This document shows, one piece after another, positions 43,344 to 52,253 of a stretch of 64,000 bases of DNA (positions are counted from its first letter, which is position 1; every line of letters begins with the position of its first letter). The DNA comes from Halorientalis litorea (GTDB taxonomy: Archaea > Halobacteriota > Halobacteria > Halobacteriales > Haloarculaceae): the NCBI RefSeq assembly GCF_023028225.1, contig NZ_CP095482.1:2108001-2172000 (forward strand), read 5' to 3'. A program made the translations under genes and the position numbers. Below the pieces are notes generated by a model. The model was not told the DNA's origin and did no database searches. It saw nothing but the letters and a program-made list of their open reading frames with translations.

Positions 43344-43810
43344 AGTCCCTCGACCCGCCGGAGCGTCTGTTCCACGTCGGGGGGTGCCCCACTGGGACCG
43401 TTCCGAACGCGGTGGTCCGGTACCAACAGTGGTGCGGGGTTCTCGGCGAGTGCCTCTCGGACGAGTCGTCGGTCGTCCGCGTCGTCGGCGTCCAGTCCGG
43501 GCGTCATCCGCGTCAGTTCCTCGACGCCGACACTCGTGCCGTAGGGAATCTCCCGGACCGTCTCCAACACACCCCGCCGGTCGGTCGGGAGGGTGAGAGC
43601 GACGGTCACGTCGTCGAAGCCGTCCTCGACGCCCTCGACGTACGCCTCGATGCGGTCGAGCAGTTCGTGGGCGTCTTCGGCGTCGTCCTCGGGCACCTCG
43701 GGGAAGGACACGGAGATGACGCGGCCCTGTGCGACGCCGAGCTGGACGTACCGGTCGAGTGCCGGCATCTCGCGGGCGAAGATTCCGGCCACGCCGCTGT
43801 CACTGGTCAT
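43340..43810 (-). CDS. MGMT-family (O6-alkylguanine alkyltransferase-like) protein lacking the catalytic Cys
   Basis: This 156-residue protein keeps the C-terminal DNA-binding and active-site frame of Ogt/MGMT: REIPYGTSVGVEELT (IPYG at 88-91), ENPAPLLVPDHRV, and a short tail. The acceptor cysteine of the family motif PCHR is aspartate here (Pro131-Asp132-His133-Arg134), so it cannot transfer alkyl groups by the normal chemistry. It may be an alkyltransferase-like damage sensor, as in proteins with other substitutions at this site. It is divergent from trpC. Confidence 0.78.
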   Translation of the reverse strand: MTSDSGVAGIFAREMPALDRYVQLGVAQGRVISVSFPEVPEDDAEDAHELLDRIEAYVEGVEDGFDDVTVALTLPTDRRGVLETVREIPYGTSVGVEELTRMTPGLDADDADDRRLVREALAENPAPLLVPDHRVRNGPSGAPPDVEQTLRRVEGL

Positions 43811-43898
43811 GTACAGAGCAACGGCCGTCTAGCTCTTGAACGTTAGTTGCCCACGTGACGCAAGTCTTATGTGCAAATGAGTTCGTTAATGTACAGTA
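43811..43898. promoter_or_regulatory. Divergent promoter region of trpC and the MGMT-like gene
   Basis: TCTTATG (43865-43871) is about 30 bases upstream of the trpC ATG and is the probable TATA box. TGTACA occurs at 43890-43895 over the trpC start and at 43810-43815 over the opposite gene's start. TGTACA is the core of the TRP box bound by TrpY in methanogens; its use here is inference. Confidence 0.45.
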
Positions 43899-44678
43899 AT
43901 GGACGCTAGTGAGGATATCGCCCCGGCGGTCGCGTCGATACTCGCGGCGGCCCGCGAGCGTGGCGGCGGCGACGAGCGCGTCTCGGTCGACGCGCGGTCG
44001 CTCCCCGACGCCTTCGCGGCCGCCGAAGCCGACGGGCGCGTGCCGATGATAGTGGAGGTCAAGCCGACGAGTCCGACCACCGAGGGCGAACGCGACGACG
44101 ACCCCGTCGCACTCGCCGAGGAGATGGTCGCCGGTGGCGCGGCGGCACTGTCGGTGCTGACCGAACCCGAACACTTCGGCGGCTCACCCGAGGCACTGGC
44201 ACGGATTCGGGCGGCCGTCGACGTGCCGGTTCTACGGAAGGATTTCCTCCTGCGCGAGGCGCAACTGGACACCGTCGAGGCGGACGTGGTCCTGCTCATC
44301 GCGCGGTTCCTGCAGGACGAGGACGCCGACGACCTCTCGACGATGCTCGCGGCGGCGCGTGAACGCGGGTTTCAGGTCCTCGTGGAGGTCCACGACGGCG
44401 CGGAACTCCAGCAGGCACTTGACGCCGGAGCCGCAATCGTGGGTGTGAACAACCGCGACCTCGCGCAACTGGACGTGGACCTCGGGACCTTCGAGTCGGT
44501 GGCACCCGGCGCGCCAGCGGACGTGACGCTCCTCGCAGAGAGTGGCATCTCGACTGTCGGGGACGTGCGGCGGATGCGGGACGCCGGAGCCGACGGTCTG
44601 CTGGTCGGCAGTGCCATCATGGACGGGGACGTACGGGCGAACACGGCGCGGTTGACGAACGCGGAGGGCAACTCATGA
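43899..44678 (+). CDS. trpC: Indole-3-glycerol-phosphate synthase
   Basis: This 259-residue TIM-barrel enzyme closes the indole ring of tryptophan. Conserved parts are VEVKPTSPT (strand 1 Lys), [25 protein letters not shown] with the catalytic Lys, GVNNRDL, and LLAESGIST. Its stop overlaps the trpB start by four bases (ATGA). trpC-trpB-trpA form one operon; trpD, trpE, trpF and trpG are elsewhere. Confidence 0.96.
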   Translation: MDASEDIAPAVASILAAARERGGGDERVSVDARSLPDAFAAAEADGRVPMIVEVKPTSPTTEGERDDDPVALAEEMVAGGAAALSVLTEPEHFGGSPEALARIRAAVDVPVLRKDFLLREAQLDTVEADVVLLIARFLQDEDADDLSTMLAAARERGFQVLVEVHDGAELQQALDAGAAIVGVNNRDLAQLDVDLGTFESVAPGAPADVTLLAESGISTVGDVRRMRDAGADGLLVGSAIMDGDVRANTARLTNAEGNS

Positions 44679-45928
44679 GCGACACACAATCGGGGAAGTT
44701 CGGAGAGTACGGCGGGCAGTACGTGCCGGAGGCACTGATGCCCGCCATCGAGGAACTGACGGACGCGTACGAGCGGTACGTGCTGAACAACGAGGACGGC
44801 TTCGTGGACGAGTTCCGCGAGCGACTGCGGGACTTCGGGGGCCGCCCCCTCCCGCTCCAGTACGCCGACCAACTCTCGGCGCGTTACGATACGGACGTGT
44901 ACCTCAAGCGCGAGGACCTGCTCCACGGCGGGGCACACAAGTTGAACAACGCGCTCGGGCAAGTCCTGCTGGCGAAGTACATGGGCAAGGAGCGAATCAT
45001 CGCCGAGACGGGTGCGGGCCAACACGGCACCGCGACGGCGATGGCCGCCGCCCATCTGGACATGCCCTGTGAAATCTACATGGGCGAGACGGACATCAAC
45101 CGCCAGCGGCCCAACGTCTTCCGGATGCGCATCAACGGTGCGGAAGTCAACCCCGTGACGGTCGGCCGTGGAACGCTGAAGGAGGCCATCAGCGAGACGA
45201 TGCGGGACTGGGCGACCACCGTCGAGAACACCCACTACGTCATCGGGTCCATCGTCGGCCCGCACCCGTTCCCGGTGATGGTCCGTGACTTCCACTCTGT
45301 CATCTCCGAGGAGGCCCGCGAGCAGGTACAGGAACAGACCGGCCGTCTGCCCGACTCCGTCATCGCCTGTGCCGGTGGGGGGTCGAACACGATGGGTGCC
45401 TTCCACAACTTCGTCGGCGACGACGACGTGGACCTGTTCGCCGTCGAGGCCGGTGGCTCGTCGCTCTCGGTCGACGAAACGGAGGGCGTCGCGCCCAACT
45501 CCGCGTCGCTCTCGACCGGCGACGAGGGTGTCCTCCACGGTGCGCGGACCAAACTCCTGCAGGACTCGGACGGCCAAATCATGGAGTCCCACAGCGTCTC
45601 GGCGGGACTGGACTACGCGGGCGTCGGCCCGGAACTCGCACACCTCGTCGACGAGGGGCGGGTCACGCCCGTCAACGTCGACGACGACACCGCGCTCGAA
45701 GCGTTCCACCGCCTCTCGCAGGACGAGGGTATCATCCCCGCGCTGGAGACGGCCCACGCGTTCGGCTACCTCGAAGAGGACCACGAGGACGTGGGCGACG
45801 TGACCATCGTCAACGTCTCCGGCCGGGGCGACAAGGACCTCGAAACGGTCATCGAGGAGACGGCACAGCGTGACCTCGAGACGGCAGTCGACATGAGCGT
45901 CTTCGACGGCATGCACGGGGGGATGTGA
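44675..45928 (+). CDS. trpB: Tryptophan synthase beta subunit
   Basis: This 417-residue PLP enzyme makes tryptophan from indole and serine. It has the PLP lysine in [13 protein letters not shown], the phosphate loop [10 protein letters not shown], and the substrate block [12 protein letters not shown] typical of TrpB1, the form that pairs with TrpA. It overlaps trpC by four bases and is followed without a gap by the GTG start of trpA. Confidence 0.97.
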   Translation: MSDTQSGKFGEYGGQYVPEALMPAIEELTDAYERYVLNNEDGFVDEFRERLRDFGGRPLPLQYADQLSARYDTDVYLKREDLLHGGAHKLNNALGQVLLAKYMGKERIIAETGAGQHGTATAMAAAHLDMPCEIYMGETDINRQRPNVFRMRINGAEVNPVTVGRGTLKEAISETMRDWATTVENTHYVIGSIVGPHPFPVMVRDFHSVISEEAREQVQEQTGRLPDSVIACAGGGSNTMGAFHNFVGDDDVDLFAVEAGGSSLSVDETEGVAPNSASLSTGDEGVLHGARTKLLQDSDGQIMESHSVSAGLDYAGVGPELAHLVDEGRVTPVNVDDDTALEAFHRLSQDEGIIPALETAHAFGYLEEDHEDVGDVTIVNVSGRGDKDLETVIEETAQRDLETAVDMSVFDGMHGGM

Positions 45929-46831
45929 GTGGCGAACAACGACCGACTCGGCGCGGTGTTCGAGCGGGACGAACCTGCCTTCGTCCCGTACCTCGCGGCC
46001 GGTGACCCCGACTACGACGCCTCGAAGGCCTACGTCGAGGCACTCGCACGCGGCGGTGCCGATGTCATCGAACTCGGCCTCCCGTTCTCGGAACCTATCG
46101 CCGAGGGGCCGACGATTCAGGGGGCCATCGTCCGCGCACTGGAGGGTGGCATGACCCCCGACCGCTACTTCCAGTTCGTCGAGGAACTGGACGTGGACGT
46201 GCCCCTCGTGTGCATGACCTACTACAACCTGATTTACCAGTACGGGCAGAGCGAGGCTTCAGCCTCGAATGCGAGCGGTGAAACCGCGAGCGAGCGGGGG
46301 CCGGGGCCGTTCGTCCGGCGGGCTGCCGAGGCCGGACTGACGGGCTTCGTCGTTCCGGACCTGCCGGCCGAGGAGGCCGACCCGCTCCGGGCGGCCTGCG
46401 ACGAGTTCGGCCTCGATTTGGTGTTCATCGTCGCGCCGACGACGGAAGAAGAGCGATTGGCACGGCTGATGGACCTGACCTCCGGGTACGTCTACGTGCA
46501 GGCCCGCCTCGGCGTCACTGGGGCGCGTGACGACGTGAGCGACCAGACGGCGGGGAGCCTCGGACGACTCGACGACTGGGACGTTCCCAAGGCCGTCGGG
46601 TTCGGCATCAAGACTGGCGACCACGCCGAGCGCATCGTCGCGGCCGGTGCGGATGGCGTCATCGTCGGGTCGGCACTGGTCGACATCGTCGCAGAGGGCC
46701 ACGAGAACGGCGATGCGGTCGAGGCGGTGGCGGACCGACTGGCGGCGAAGGCGCGGGAACTGAAAGCGGGCGCGCTCGACGGCTGGGAGCGGCGACGCGA
46801 GGACCACGCCGTCGCCACCGACGAGGGGTAA
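45929..46831 (+). CDS. trpA: Tryptophan synthase alpha subunit with in-frame palindromic insertion
   Basis: This 300-residue TIM barrel releases indole from indole glycerol phosphate. It keeps [17 protein letters not shown] (catalytic Glu, with Glu in place of the second catalytic Asp, as I recall from other haloarchaea), [13 protein letters not shown] and VGSALVDI. Between YQYGQ and the following helix (FVRRAAEAG) it carries an extra low-complexity loop of roughly 14-20 residues (about 108-127, [14 protein letters not shown]...) encoded by two hairpins (46252-46287). The loop corresponds to a surface turn, so the enzyme may stay active. The start is GTG, directly after the trpB stop. Confidence 0.94.
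   Translation: MANNDRLGAVFERDEPAFVPYLAAGDPDYDASKAYVEALARGGADVIELGLPFSEPIAEGPTIQGAIVRALEGGMTPDRYFQFVEELDVDVPLVCMTYYNLIYQYGQSEASASNASGETASERGPGPFVRRAAEAGLTGFVVPDLPAEEADPLRAACDEFGLDLVFIVAPTTEEERLARLMDLTSGYVYVQARLGVTGARDDVSDQTAGSLGRLDDWDVPKAVGFGIKTGDHAERIVAAGADGVIVGSALVDIVAEGHENGDAVEAVADRLAAKARELKAGALDGWERRREDHAVATDEG
46250..46297. repeat. Intragenic palindromic element in trpA
   Basis: CGAGGCT-tc-AGCCTCG (46252-46267) and GCGGT-gaa-ACCGC (46275-46287) are adjacent hairpins. GCGAGCGG occurs as a direct repeat at 46271-46278 and 46290-46297. Together they encode the extra Ser/Ala-rich loop of TrpA in frame. The hairpin-with-triplet-loop style resembles the extragenic array at 32.7 kb. Confidence 0.65.
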
Positions 46832-46863
46832 GCTATTTTCGCCGGGCGGGCGCGGGCCAGTAC

Positions 46864-47127
46864 ATGACCGTCGGCCGTCTGCTCGGGTACGCGCTCTTGG
46901 GTTTGGTGGACGCCATAGTCCCGGCGTTGGTGTTCGCCTCGGTGGTACACGAGATCGGCCTGTTCGTCGGGGCACTGTCGGGTCTGTGGCCCGTCCTCGC
47001 CGCCGCCGGGGTCGCGCTCGCGCTGGGGTCGGTCGTCGGCTTCGTCGCGGCGATGCGCGGGGAGAGGCCGTTCCCGCTGACACGCGCGGCCCGGCGGGTC
47101 TGGCAGCGGTACCTGTGGCGTATTTGA
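46864..47127 (+). CDS. Small two-helix membrane protein, unrecognised
   Basis: This 87-residue protein has two hydrophobic helices (about residues 7-33 and 37-62) and a basic C-terminus rich in Arg (RAARRVWQRYLWR), which should face the cytoplasm. GCTATTTTCG (46834-46843), about 27 bases upstream of the ATG, is a likely TATA element, implying its own leaderless mRNA. I do not recognise a family. Confidence 0.65.
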   Translation: MTVGRLLGYALLGLVDAIVPALVFASVVHEIGLFVGALSGLWPVLAAAGVALALGSVVGFVAAMRGERPFPLTRAARRVWQRYLWRI

Positions 47128-47212
47128 GGCCGTCCCGTCGGTCATCCCCCGTCGCTGGGACTGGCCACAACCGGAACACAAATAACCGTCTCTTGCTACA
47201 GACTTCCATACT

Positions 47213-48019
47213 ATGAGCACGGGGACATCGGCGCGTTTGGAGCGAATCGGGACAGGAGGGCAGTACCTCGTCGTCCCGATGGACCACGGCATCACACTGG
47301 GCGCGGTCACCGGCCTGCAGGACATCGAGTCGACCATCGACGCCATCACGCGCGGCGGGGCCGACGCGGTGTTGACCCAGAAAGGCATCGCATCGCGAGT
47401 CCACGACAACAAGAACGGCGCGGGCTACATCGTCCACCTCAACGGGTCGACGGCCATCGGCCCGGACGAGAACGACAAGCGACGCACCGGCACCGTCGAG
47501 GACGCCATCCGCGTCGGTGCCGACGCCGTCTCCTTCCACATCAACGTCGGGAGCCAGTACGAACGCGAACAGATAGCCGACCTCGCCGAGGTCACGAGCG
47601 AGGCCGAGAAGTACGGGATGCCGGTTCTCGCCATGACCTACGCGCGCGGCCCGGACATCGACACCGAGGACTCCGAGGCGTTCGCGGACGCGCTCGCCCA
47701 CGCCGTCCGACTGGGCGAGGAACTCGGCGCGGACGTGGTGAAAACGTCCTACAGCGGTGACCCGGACACGTTCGAGCGGGTCGTGGAGGCAACGTCGCTG
47801 CCCGTCGTCATCGCCGGCGGGTCGAAAGGGACCGACGAGGAGACACTGGAGATGGTCCGCGGGGCGATGGACGCCGGGGCGGCCGGTGTCTCGATGGGCC
47901 GCTCTATCTTCCAGCACGACGACCCCGAGGCCATCACGGCGGGCGTCGCCGCGGTCATCCACGACGACGCCACCGCCGAAGAGGCCGCCCGCGAGGCCGG
48001 ACTGCCGGTTGAGGCCTGA
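47213..48019 (+). CDS. 2-amino-3,7-dideoxy-D-threo-hept-6-ulosonate synthase (AroA')
   Basis: This 268-residue class I aldolase-like enzyme performs the first step of the alternative archaeal dehydroquinate pathway, from aspartate semialdehyde and a sugar phosphate. Conserved parts are VVPMDHGITLGAVTGL, the strand with the Schiff-base lysine (GADVVKTSY), and IAGGSK for phosphate binding. The downstream AroB' gene makes the ADH synthase role far more likely than a glycolytic FBP aldolase. AAATAAC (47180-47186) is about 27 bases upstream of the ATG. Confidence 0.92.
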   Translation: MSTGTSARLERIGTGGQYLVVPMDHGITLGAVTGLQDIESTIDAITRGGADAVLTQKGIASRVHDNKNGAGYIVHLNGSTAIGPDENDKRRTGTVEDAIRVGADAVSFHINVGSQYEREQIADLAEVTSEAEKYGMPVLAMTYARGPDIDTEDSEAFADALAHAVRLGEELGADVVKTSYSGDPDTFERVVEATSLPVVIAGGSKGTDEETLEMVRGAMDAGAAGVSMGRSIFQHDDPEAITAGVAAVIHDDATAEEAAREAGLPVEA

Positions 48020-48179
48020 GCGCGGCCGACGCGACGGCGCGGACTGTTCGACGGGTTCGAACGACCCGACGCGGGCGAGCGGACCCGTCCGAACGACCGT
48101 GGTCCGAGAGTAATGTTTCGTCTTTGCCGACCGGGGAGCGTCCGCCATATTCAAGCCCGGTGGCACCGACCGGGTTCAC

Positions 48180-49346
48180 ATGACACGTTCCGTATGGCTG
48201 AAAGCCGACGACGAAGTCGGCGACTGGGAGGCGCGCAAGCGTCGCATCACAGCGGGGCTGGAAGCGGGTGTCGACTGGGTGCTGGTCGACGACCGAGACG
48301 TCGAGCGAGTGCGCGAACTCGGACAGGTCAACATCGCGGCGTTCCGCAACGGCGACGTACACGTCATGGAGGCGGAAGCCGACGAGAGCGACGCCGACGC
48401 CGCCGTCGTCGGCAAGGATGGCGAGGGCGACGGCACCGTCGACCTCCCGGCGGACTTCTCGGGGTCGGCTGACCTCTCGACGCTCCGGGCGGACGGCGAC
48501 GGGACGCAGGGCGGGTACGTCCGCATCCTGAACGAGAGTTACGAGGCCTTCGCGGAAGCGGTCGCCGACGAAGCCGAGTACACCATCGTCATCGGCGAGG
48601 ACTGGCAGATAATCCCCTTGGAGAACCTCATCGCGCGTATCGGCGAGGAGACGGACCTCATCGCGGGCGTCCAGACCGCAGCGGAGGCACGGACCGCCTT
48701 CGAGACGCTGGAACTGGGTGCCGACGGCGTCCTGCTCGACACGGACGACCCGGACGAGATACGCGAGACGGTGGCGGTCCGCGACGAGACCCAACGCGAG
48801 TCAATCGACCTCCAAGAGGCAGAGATTACGGCCATCGAACAGACCGGGTCCGCCGACCGCGTCTGCGTCGACACGGGCAACCTCATGGACCACGACGAGG
48901 GGATGCTCGTCGGGTCGATGAGCCGCGGGCTCTTCTTCGTCCACGCCGAAACCGCGGAGTCGCCCTACGTCGCCTCCCGGCCGTTCCGGGTCAACGCCGG
49001 CGCGGTCCACGCCTACGTCCGCACGCCCGGCGGCGAGACGAAGTACCTCTCGGAACTGTCGAGCGGCGACGAGGTACAGGTCGTCGACTTGGACGGCAAC
49101 ACCCGCGAGGCCATCGTCGGCCGCGTGAAGATAGAGAAGCGGCCGATGTTCCGGGTGCAGGCCGAAACCGAATCCGGGGACCGCATCGAGACGCTGCTGC
49201 AGAACGCCGAGACGATCAAAGTCGCCAGCGAGGGCGGCCGCAAGGCGGTCACGGACCTCGAAGTCGGTGACCGAATCAAGGTCTACTACGAAGACACTGC
49301 CCGGCACTTCGGCGAGGCAGTCGACGAGAGCATCATCGAGAAGTAA
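48180..49346 (+). CDS. 3-dehydroquinate synthase II (AroB')
   Basis: This 388-residue archaeal enzyme oxidatively deaminates and cyclises the AroA' product to 3-dehydroquinate. It opens with [16 protein letters not shown] and has [36 protein letters not shown] and [16 protein letters not shown], all family hallmarks, and ends with the [16 protein letters not shown] block. An acidic insertion (about 65-95) fits halophily. CCATATTC (48147-48154) about 30 bases upstream of the ATG is the likely TATA box, so it may be transcribed separately from aroA'. Confidence 0.94.
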   Translation: MTRSVWLKADDEVGDWEARKRRITAGLEAGVDWVLVDDRDVERVRELGQVNIAAFRNGDVHVMEAEADESDADAAVVGKDGEGDGTVDLPADFSGSADLSTLRADGDGTQGGYVRILNESYEAFAEAVADEAEYTIVIGEDWQIIPLENLIARIGEETDLIAGVQTAAEARTAFETLELGADGVLLDTDDPDEIRETVAVRDETQRESIDLQEAEITAIEQTGSADRVCVDTGNLMDHDEGMLVGSMSRGLFFVHAETAESPYVASRPFRVNAGAVHAYVRTPGGETKYLSELSSGDEVQVVDLDGNTREAIVGRVKIEKRPMFRVQAETESGDRIETLLQNAETIKVASEGGRKAVTDLEVGDRIKVYYEDTARHFGEAVDESIIEK

Positions 49347-49429
49347 CGACACTTTGGGGCTCGGGAGGTGTAATCACTAAAGGGTTCGCGGGCCGCAGGC
49401 TTTTGCCGCTCCGAAACGACGTTCGGTTG

Positions 49430-50947
49430 ATGTCACAGCCGACAGGAGCCGAACGATCAGCACCGGACGTGTCCGCAGACGCGGACTGGAACCGCACGTA
49501 CGTCGACGGGGAGTGGCGCGGCCCCGGCGACGGCGAGACAATCGCCGTAACCGACCCCTCCACGCGTGAGGAGTGGACGCGGGTCCCCGCCGGGACCGTC
49601 GCAGACGTCGACGACGCCTACGCCGCGGCGAGTCGGGCACAGGAGCGGTGGGCCGAGAAGCCACCCGAACGACGGGCGACGCTCCTTCGGGACGTACTCG
49701 CACTGCTCGAAGAGTACGAGGACGAACTGACGGACCTACTCGTCACCGAATCGGGGAGCGCGCCGCTGAAGAGCAACGTCGAACTCTCGACGGCCCGTGA
49801 CGACGTGTCCGAGGCCGCGACGTTCCCGTTCCGCGCCGGTGGCGACGTACGCGAGTCCGACATCGCGGGCAAGGAGAACCTCGTCAAGCGCGAACCGGCC
49901 GGCGTCGTCGCCGTCATCCCGCCGTGGAACTTCCCGCTACACCTCTCGATTCGCGCAGTCGCACCGGCAGTCGCCCTCGGCAACGGCGTGGTCATCAAGC
50001 CCGCCTCCGAGACGCCCGTGACCAGCGGCCTCGTCATCGCCCGCCTGTTCGAGATGGCGGGCGCGCCGTCGGGGCTGGTCAACGTCGTCACCGGTCGCGG
50101 CTCGGACATCGGGGACCGCGTGGCCGGCCACCCCGACGTGGACGTGGTGGCTTTTACCGGTTCGACGCCGGTGGGCAAACGGGTCGCAAAGCAGGCCGTC
50201 GACTCGCTGGCGTTCCCGGCGATGGAACTCGGCGGGAACGCACCCAACGTCGTGCTGGACGACGCGGACCTCGACAACGCGATTTCGGGGAGCGCGTTCG
50301 GGTCGTTCTCCCATCAGGGGCAGGTGTGTATCTCCATCAACCGCCACCTCGTCCACGAGGACGTCTACGACGAGTACGTCGAAGGGTTGGTGGAGAAAGC
50401 CGAGATGGTGCCGACCGGGAGTGCCCACAGCCAAGCCACCATCGTCGGTCCCATCGTCAACGAGTCCCAGCGCGAGGAGATACTCGACTACGTCGAGCGG
50501 ACCGTCGAAGCCGGAGCGACGCTGGAGACCGGCGGCGAGACGGTCGAACTCGACGGTGTCGAGGACTCGCTGGTCGTCGCGCCGACGGTCCTCTCGGGCG
50601 TGGACAACGACATGGCCGCGGCCTGTAACGAACACTTCGGCCCTGTCGCGCCGGTTATCCCCGTCTCCTCGGACGAGGAGGCCATCGAACTGGCCAACGA
50701 CACGGAGTACGGACTGGCGGCGTCGGTTTGGTCGGGTGACCGCAATCGCGCGGAGGACGTGGCCGACGCTATCGACGCGGGGATGGTCCACATCAACGAC
50801 CAGCCGATTCACGAGGAGCCGAACGTCCCCTTCGGTGGGATGAAGGCCTCGGGTATCGGCCGGTTCCACGGCGACGCCATCATGCGTGAACTGACCGAGG
50901 AGAAGTGGATATCGGTCCAGCGGGAACAGCGGACGTTCCCGTTCTAG
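49430..50947 (+). CDS. Aldehyde dehydrogenase (NAD(P)+-dependent)
   Basis: This 505-residue aldehyde dehydrogenase has VIPPWNFP (catalytic Asn), VAFTGSTPVG (cofactor loop), MELGGNAPN (general base Glu) and FSHQGQVCIS (nucleophilic Cys), then NEHFGPVAPV. The sequence is of the broad benzaldehyde/vanillin or succinate-semialdehyde group; the substrate cannot be fixed. I take the ATG at 49430 (MSQPTGAERSAP); nine codons upstream are open but overlap the TATA-like CTTTTGC (49400-49406). Its TAG stop shares a CTAG with the convergent gene. Confidence 0.9.
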   Translation: MSQPTGAERSAPDVSADADWNRTYVDGEWRGPGDGETIAVTDPSTREEWTRVPAGTVADVDDAYAAASRAQERWAEKPPERRATLLRDVLALLEEYEDELTDLLVTESGSAPLKSNVELSTARDDVSEAATFPFRAGGDVRESDIAGKENLVKREPAGVVAVIPPWNFPLHLSIRAVAPAVALGNGVVIKPASETPVTSGLVIARLFEMAGAPSGLVNVVTGRGSDIGDRVAGHPDVDVVAFTGSTPVGKRVAKQAVDSLAFPAMELGGNAPNVVLDDADLDNAISGSAFGSFSHQGQVCISINRHLVHEDVYDEYVEGLVEKAEMVPTGSAHSQATIVGPIVNESQREEILDYVERTVEAGATLETGGETVELDGVEDSLVVAPTVLSGVDNDMAAACNEHFGPVAPVIPVSSDEEAIELANDTEYGLAASVWSGDRNRAEDVADAIDAGMVHINDQPIHEEPNVPFGGMKASGIGRFHGDAIMRELTEEKWISVQREQRTFPF

Positions 50948-51357
50948 GCGTCGCGGTCGTTCGTTGGCCGGAGGGGAGCAGTACACCAGTGACAGAAATC
51001 GAGGTCCTCGTCCACGTCCCGGCCGCAGTCGGGACACGTCGTCCCCGCGGCTTCCTGCCGGTGTCGCTCGTTCGCTCGGCTGGCTTGCCAGTAAGCGTCG
51101 ACAGTACTCGCACCCGTGACTACGCCGAGTGCCAGCGTCGTCGTCAGCGGCAGGGTACTCGCCATCTGTGAGAGGGAATCGAGTGTCACCGTCTCGGGCA
51201 CGGCCGACGGCGGTATCAGGAGCGACGCCGTCAGCAGAGCCAGCCCGAACCACAGCAGTGAGCGTGCCCACTCCCGGAGGTAGACGTGTCCGAGCCCCGG
51301 ATAAGCCAGAGCCAGCAGTGCCGCGAGCCACGGCCGCTTGCGCGCCGTCCGTTGCAC
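50944..51357 (-). CDS. Membrane protein with C-terminal zinc ribbon (possibly DUF7575)
   Basis: This protein of about 137 residues has two to three membrane helices (first: LAALLALAYPGLGHVYL, a TM2-like turn), followed by a zinc ribbon CPDCGRDVDEDLDFCHWC near the C-terminus. The start is uncertain: GTG 51357 (MQRTARKRPW) looks natural, while a TTG at 51387 overlaps the aroD stop as TTGA and would add ten residues. It lies directly behind aroD. Function unknown. Confidence 0.72.
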   Translation of the reverse strand: MQRTARKRPWLAALLALAYPGLGHVYLREWARSLLWFGLALLTASLLIPPSAVPETVTLDSLSQMASTLPLTTTLALGVVTGASTVDAYWQASRANERHRQEAAGTTCPDCGRDVDEDLDFCHWCTAPLRPTNDRDA

Positions 51358-51383
51358 GCCCGTGAGATGTATGACAACCGGTT

Positions 51384-52082
51384 TCAACCTTGTGTTTCGC
51401 CCGTCTCATCCGACGAGAGGGTCGTTACCAGCCGTCTGAGAGTCGCGAGGTCGTACTGACCGGGTGCCGTGGCGTCGGCAGGGTCCACCGGCGCGTAGCC
51501 GATTTTCGAGCCGTACACCGGCGCGACGGCACGGGAGTGGCGACCCACCTCCCCCATCGACATCGTGGCGACGGCGTCGCCCCCCTTCGTCGAGGCGCGG
51601 GTCGCCGCGAGCAACTCCAGTACGTCGTCCTCGTCGGCCGCGGTGACGGCGAGTTTCCCCACGTCACCGTGCCGACAGGCCTGGTCGAGGAGTTGGCGCA
51701 GTTCGGGTGCGGGTGGTGTCCCGTCGAAGTCGTGTGCCGAGACGACCGTCGCGACGCCGTGGTCGCTGGCACGGTCCAGCACGAACCGCGCGTCCTCGTC
51801 CGCGACGGCGGCGAGTTCCACGTCGACTGCTTCGACCGCCTCGTACTCGCAGGCGGTACAGAGCGTGTCGAGGCGTCGCTCGTCGTCTTCGGCCTCGCCG
51901 CCCTCCCACGCGGCGCGGTTGGTGGCGAGTATCGGCAGTTCCCCGTCGTAGTCCGCCAGTGCGGCGAGTGGCTCCTCGGCGAGGTCCATCCTGAACTCGA
52001 TAGCGTCGGCGTGTTCGCGGGCCGCCGGTTCCTCGCCGAGATCGGCCGTGCTCGCCGCGAGCACGAACGACTCGAAGTCCAT
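51384..52082 (-). CDS. aroD: 3-dehydroquinate dehydratase, type I
   Basis: This 232-residue type I dehydratase forms a Schiff base to convert 3-dehydroquinate to dehydroshikimate. It shows the EFRMDLAEEPLAAL Arg/Asp strand, VSAHDFDGTP with the catalytic His, and VGKLAVTA with the catalytic Lys; GSKIGYAPVDPADATAPGQ closes the active site. The ATG at 52082 is used. A 23-codon ORF lies 35 bases upstream and is probably on the same mRNA. aroA' and aroB' are close on the other strand. Confidence 0.93.
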   Translation of the reverse strand: MDFESFVLAASTADLGEEPAAREHADAIEFRMDLAEEPLAALADYDGELPILATNRAAWEGGEAEDDERRLDTLCTACEYEAVEAVDVELAAVADEDARFVLDRASDHGVATVVSAHDFDGTPPAPELRQLLDQACRHGDVGKLAVTAADEDDVLELLAATRASTKGGDAVATMSMGEVGRHSRAVAPVYGSKIGYAPVDPADATAPGQYDLATLRRLVTTLSSDETGETQG

Positions 52083-52117
52083 ACCGCAATTCCGACGAGT
52101 CCCGACAAAAACCTGTC

Positions 52118-52189
52118 TTACTGGACCGCGGCGACTAGGTTCGTCACGAACCCGACGTACAGCACGAGTTGCCAGACGACACTGGCCAT
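52118..52189 (-). CDS. 23-residue hydrophobic micro-ORF ahead of aroD
   Basis: This ORF encodes a 23-residue peptide that is almost one membrane helix (MASVVWQLVLYVGFVTNLV then AAVQ). On the minus strand CTTTTC (52211-52217) is about 25 bases upstream of its ATG, at the right distance for a leaderless mRNA, while no TATA box lies at that distance from the aroD ATG. The micro-ORF therefore seems to be the first cistron of the aroD transcript. It may be a real microprotein or a leader peptide. Confidence 0.55.
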   Translation of the reverse strand: MASVVWQLVLYVGFVTNLVAAVQ

Positions 52190-52253
52190 GGCACCGCATC
52201 CACGGACAGTGTGAAAAGTTCCCCACCGTCACGGCAGGTTCGTGCCCGGTGAC

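Noticed and set aside
46234-46428. Frameshift in trpA at the Ser/Ala-rich loop
   Set aside because: The frame stays open and the family sequence resumes in the same frame on both sides, so an in-frame insertion explains it better.
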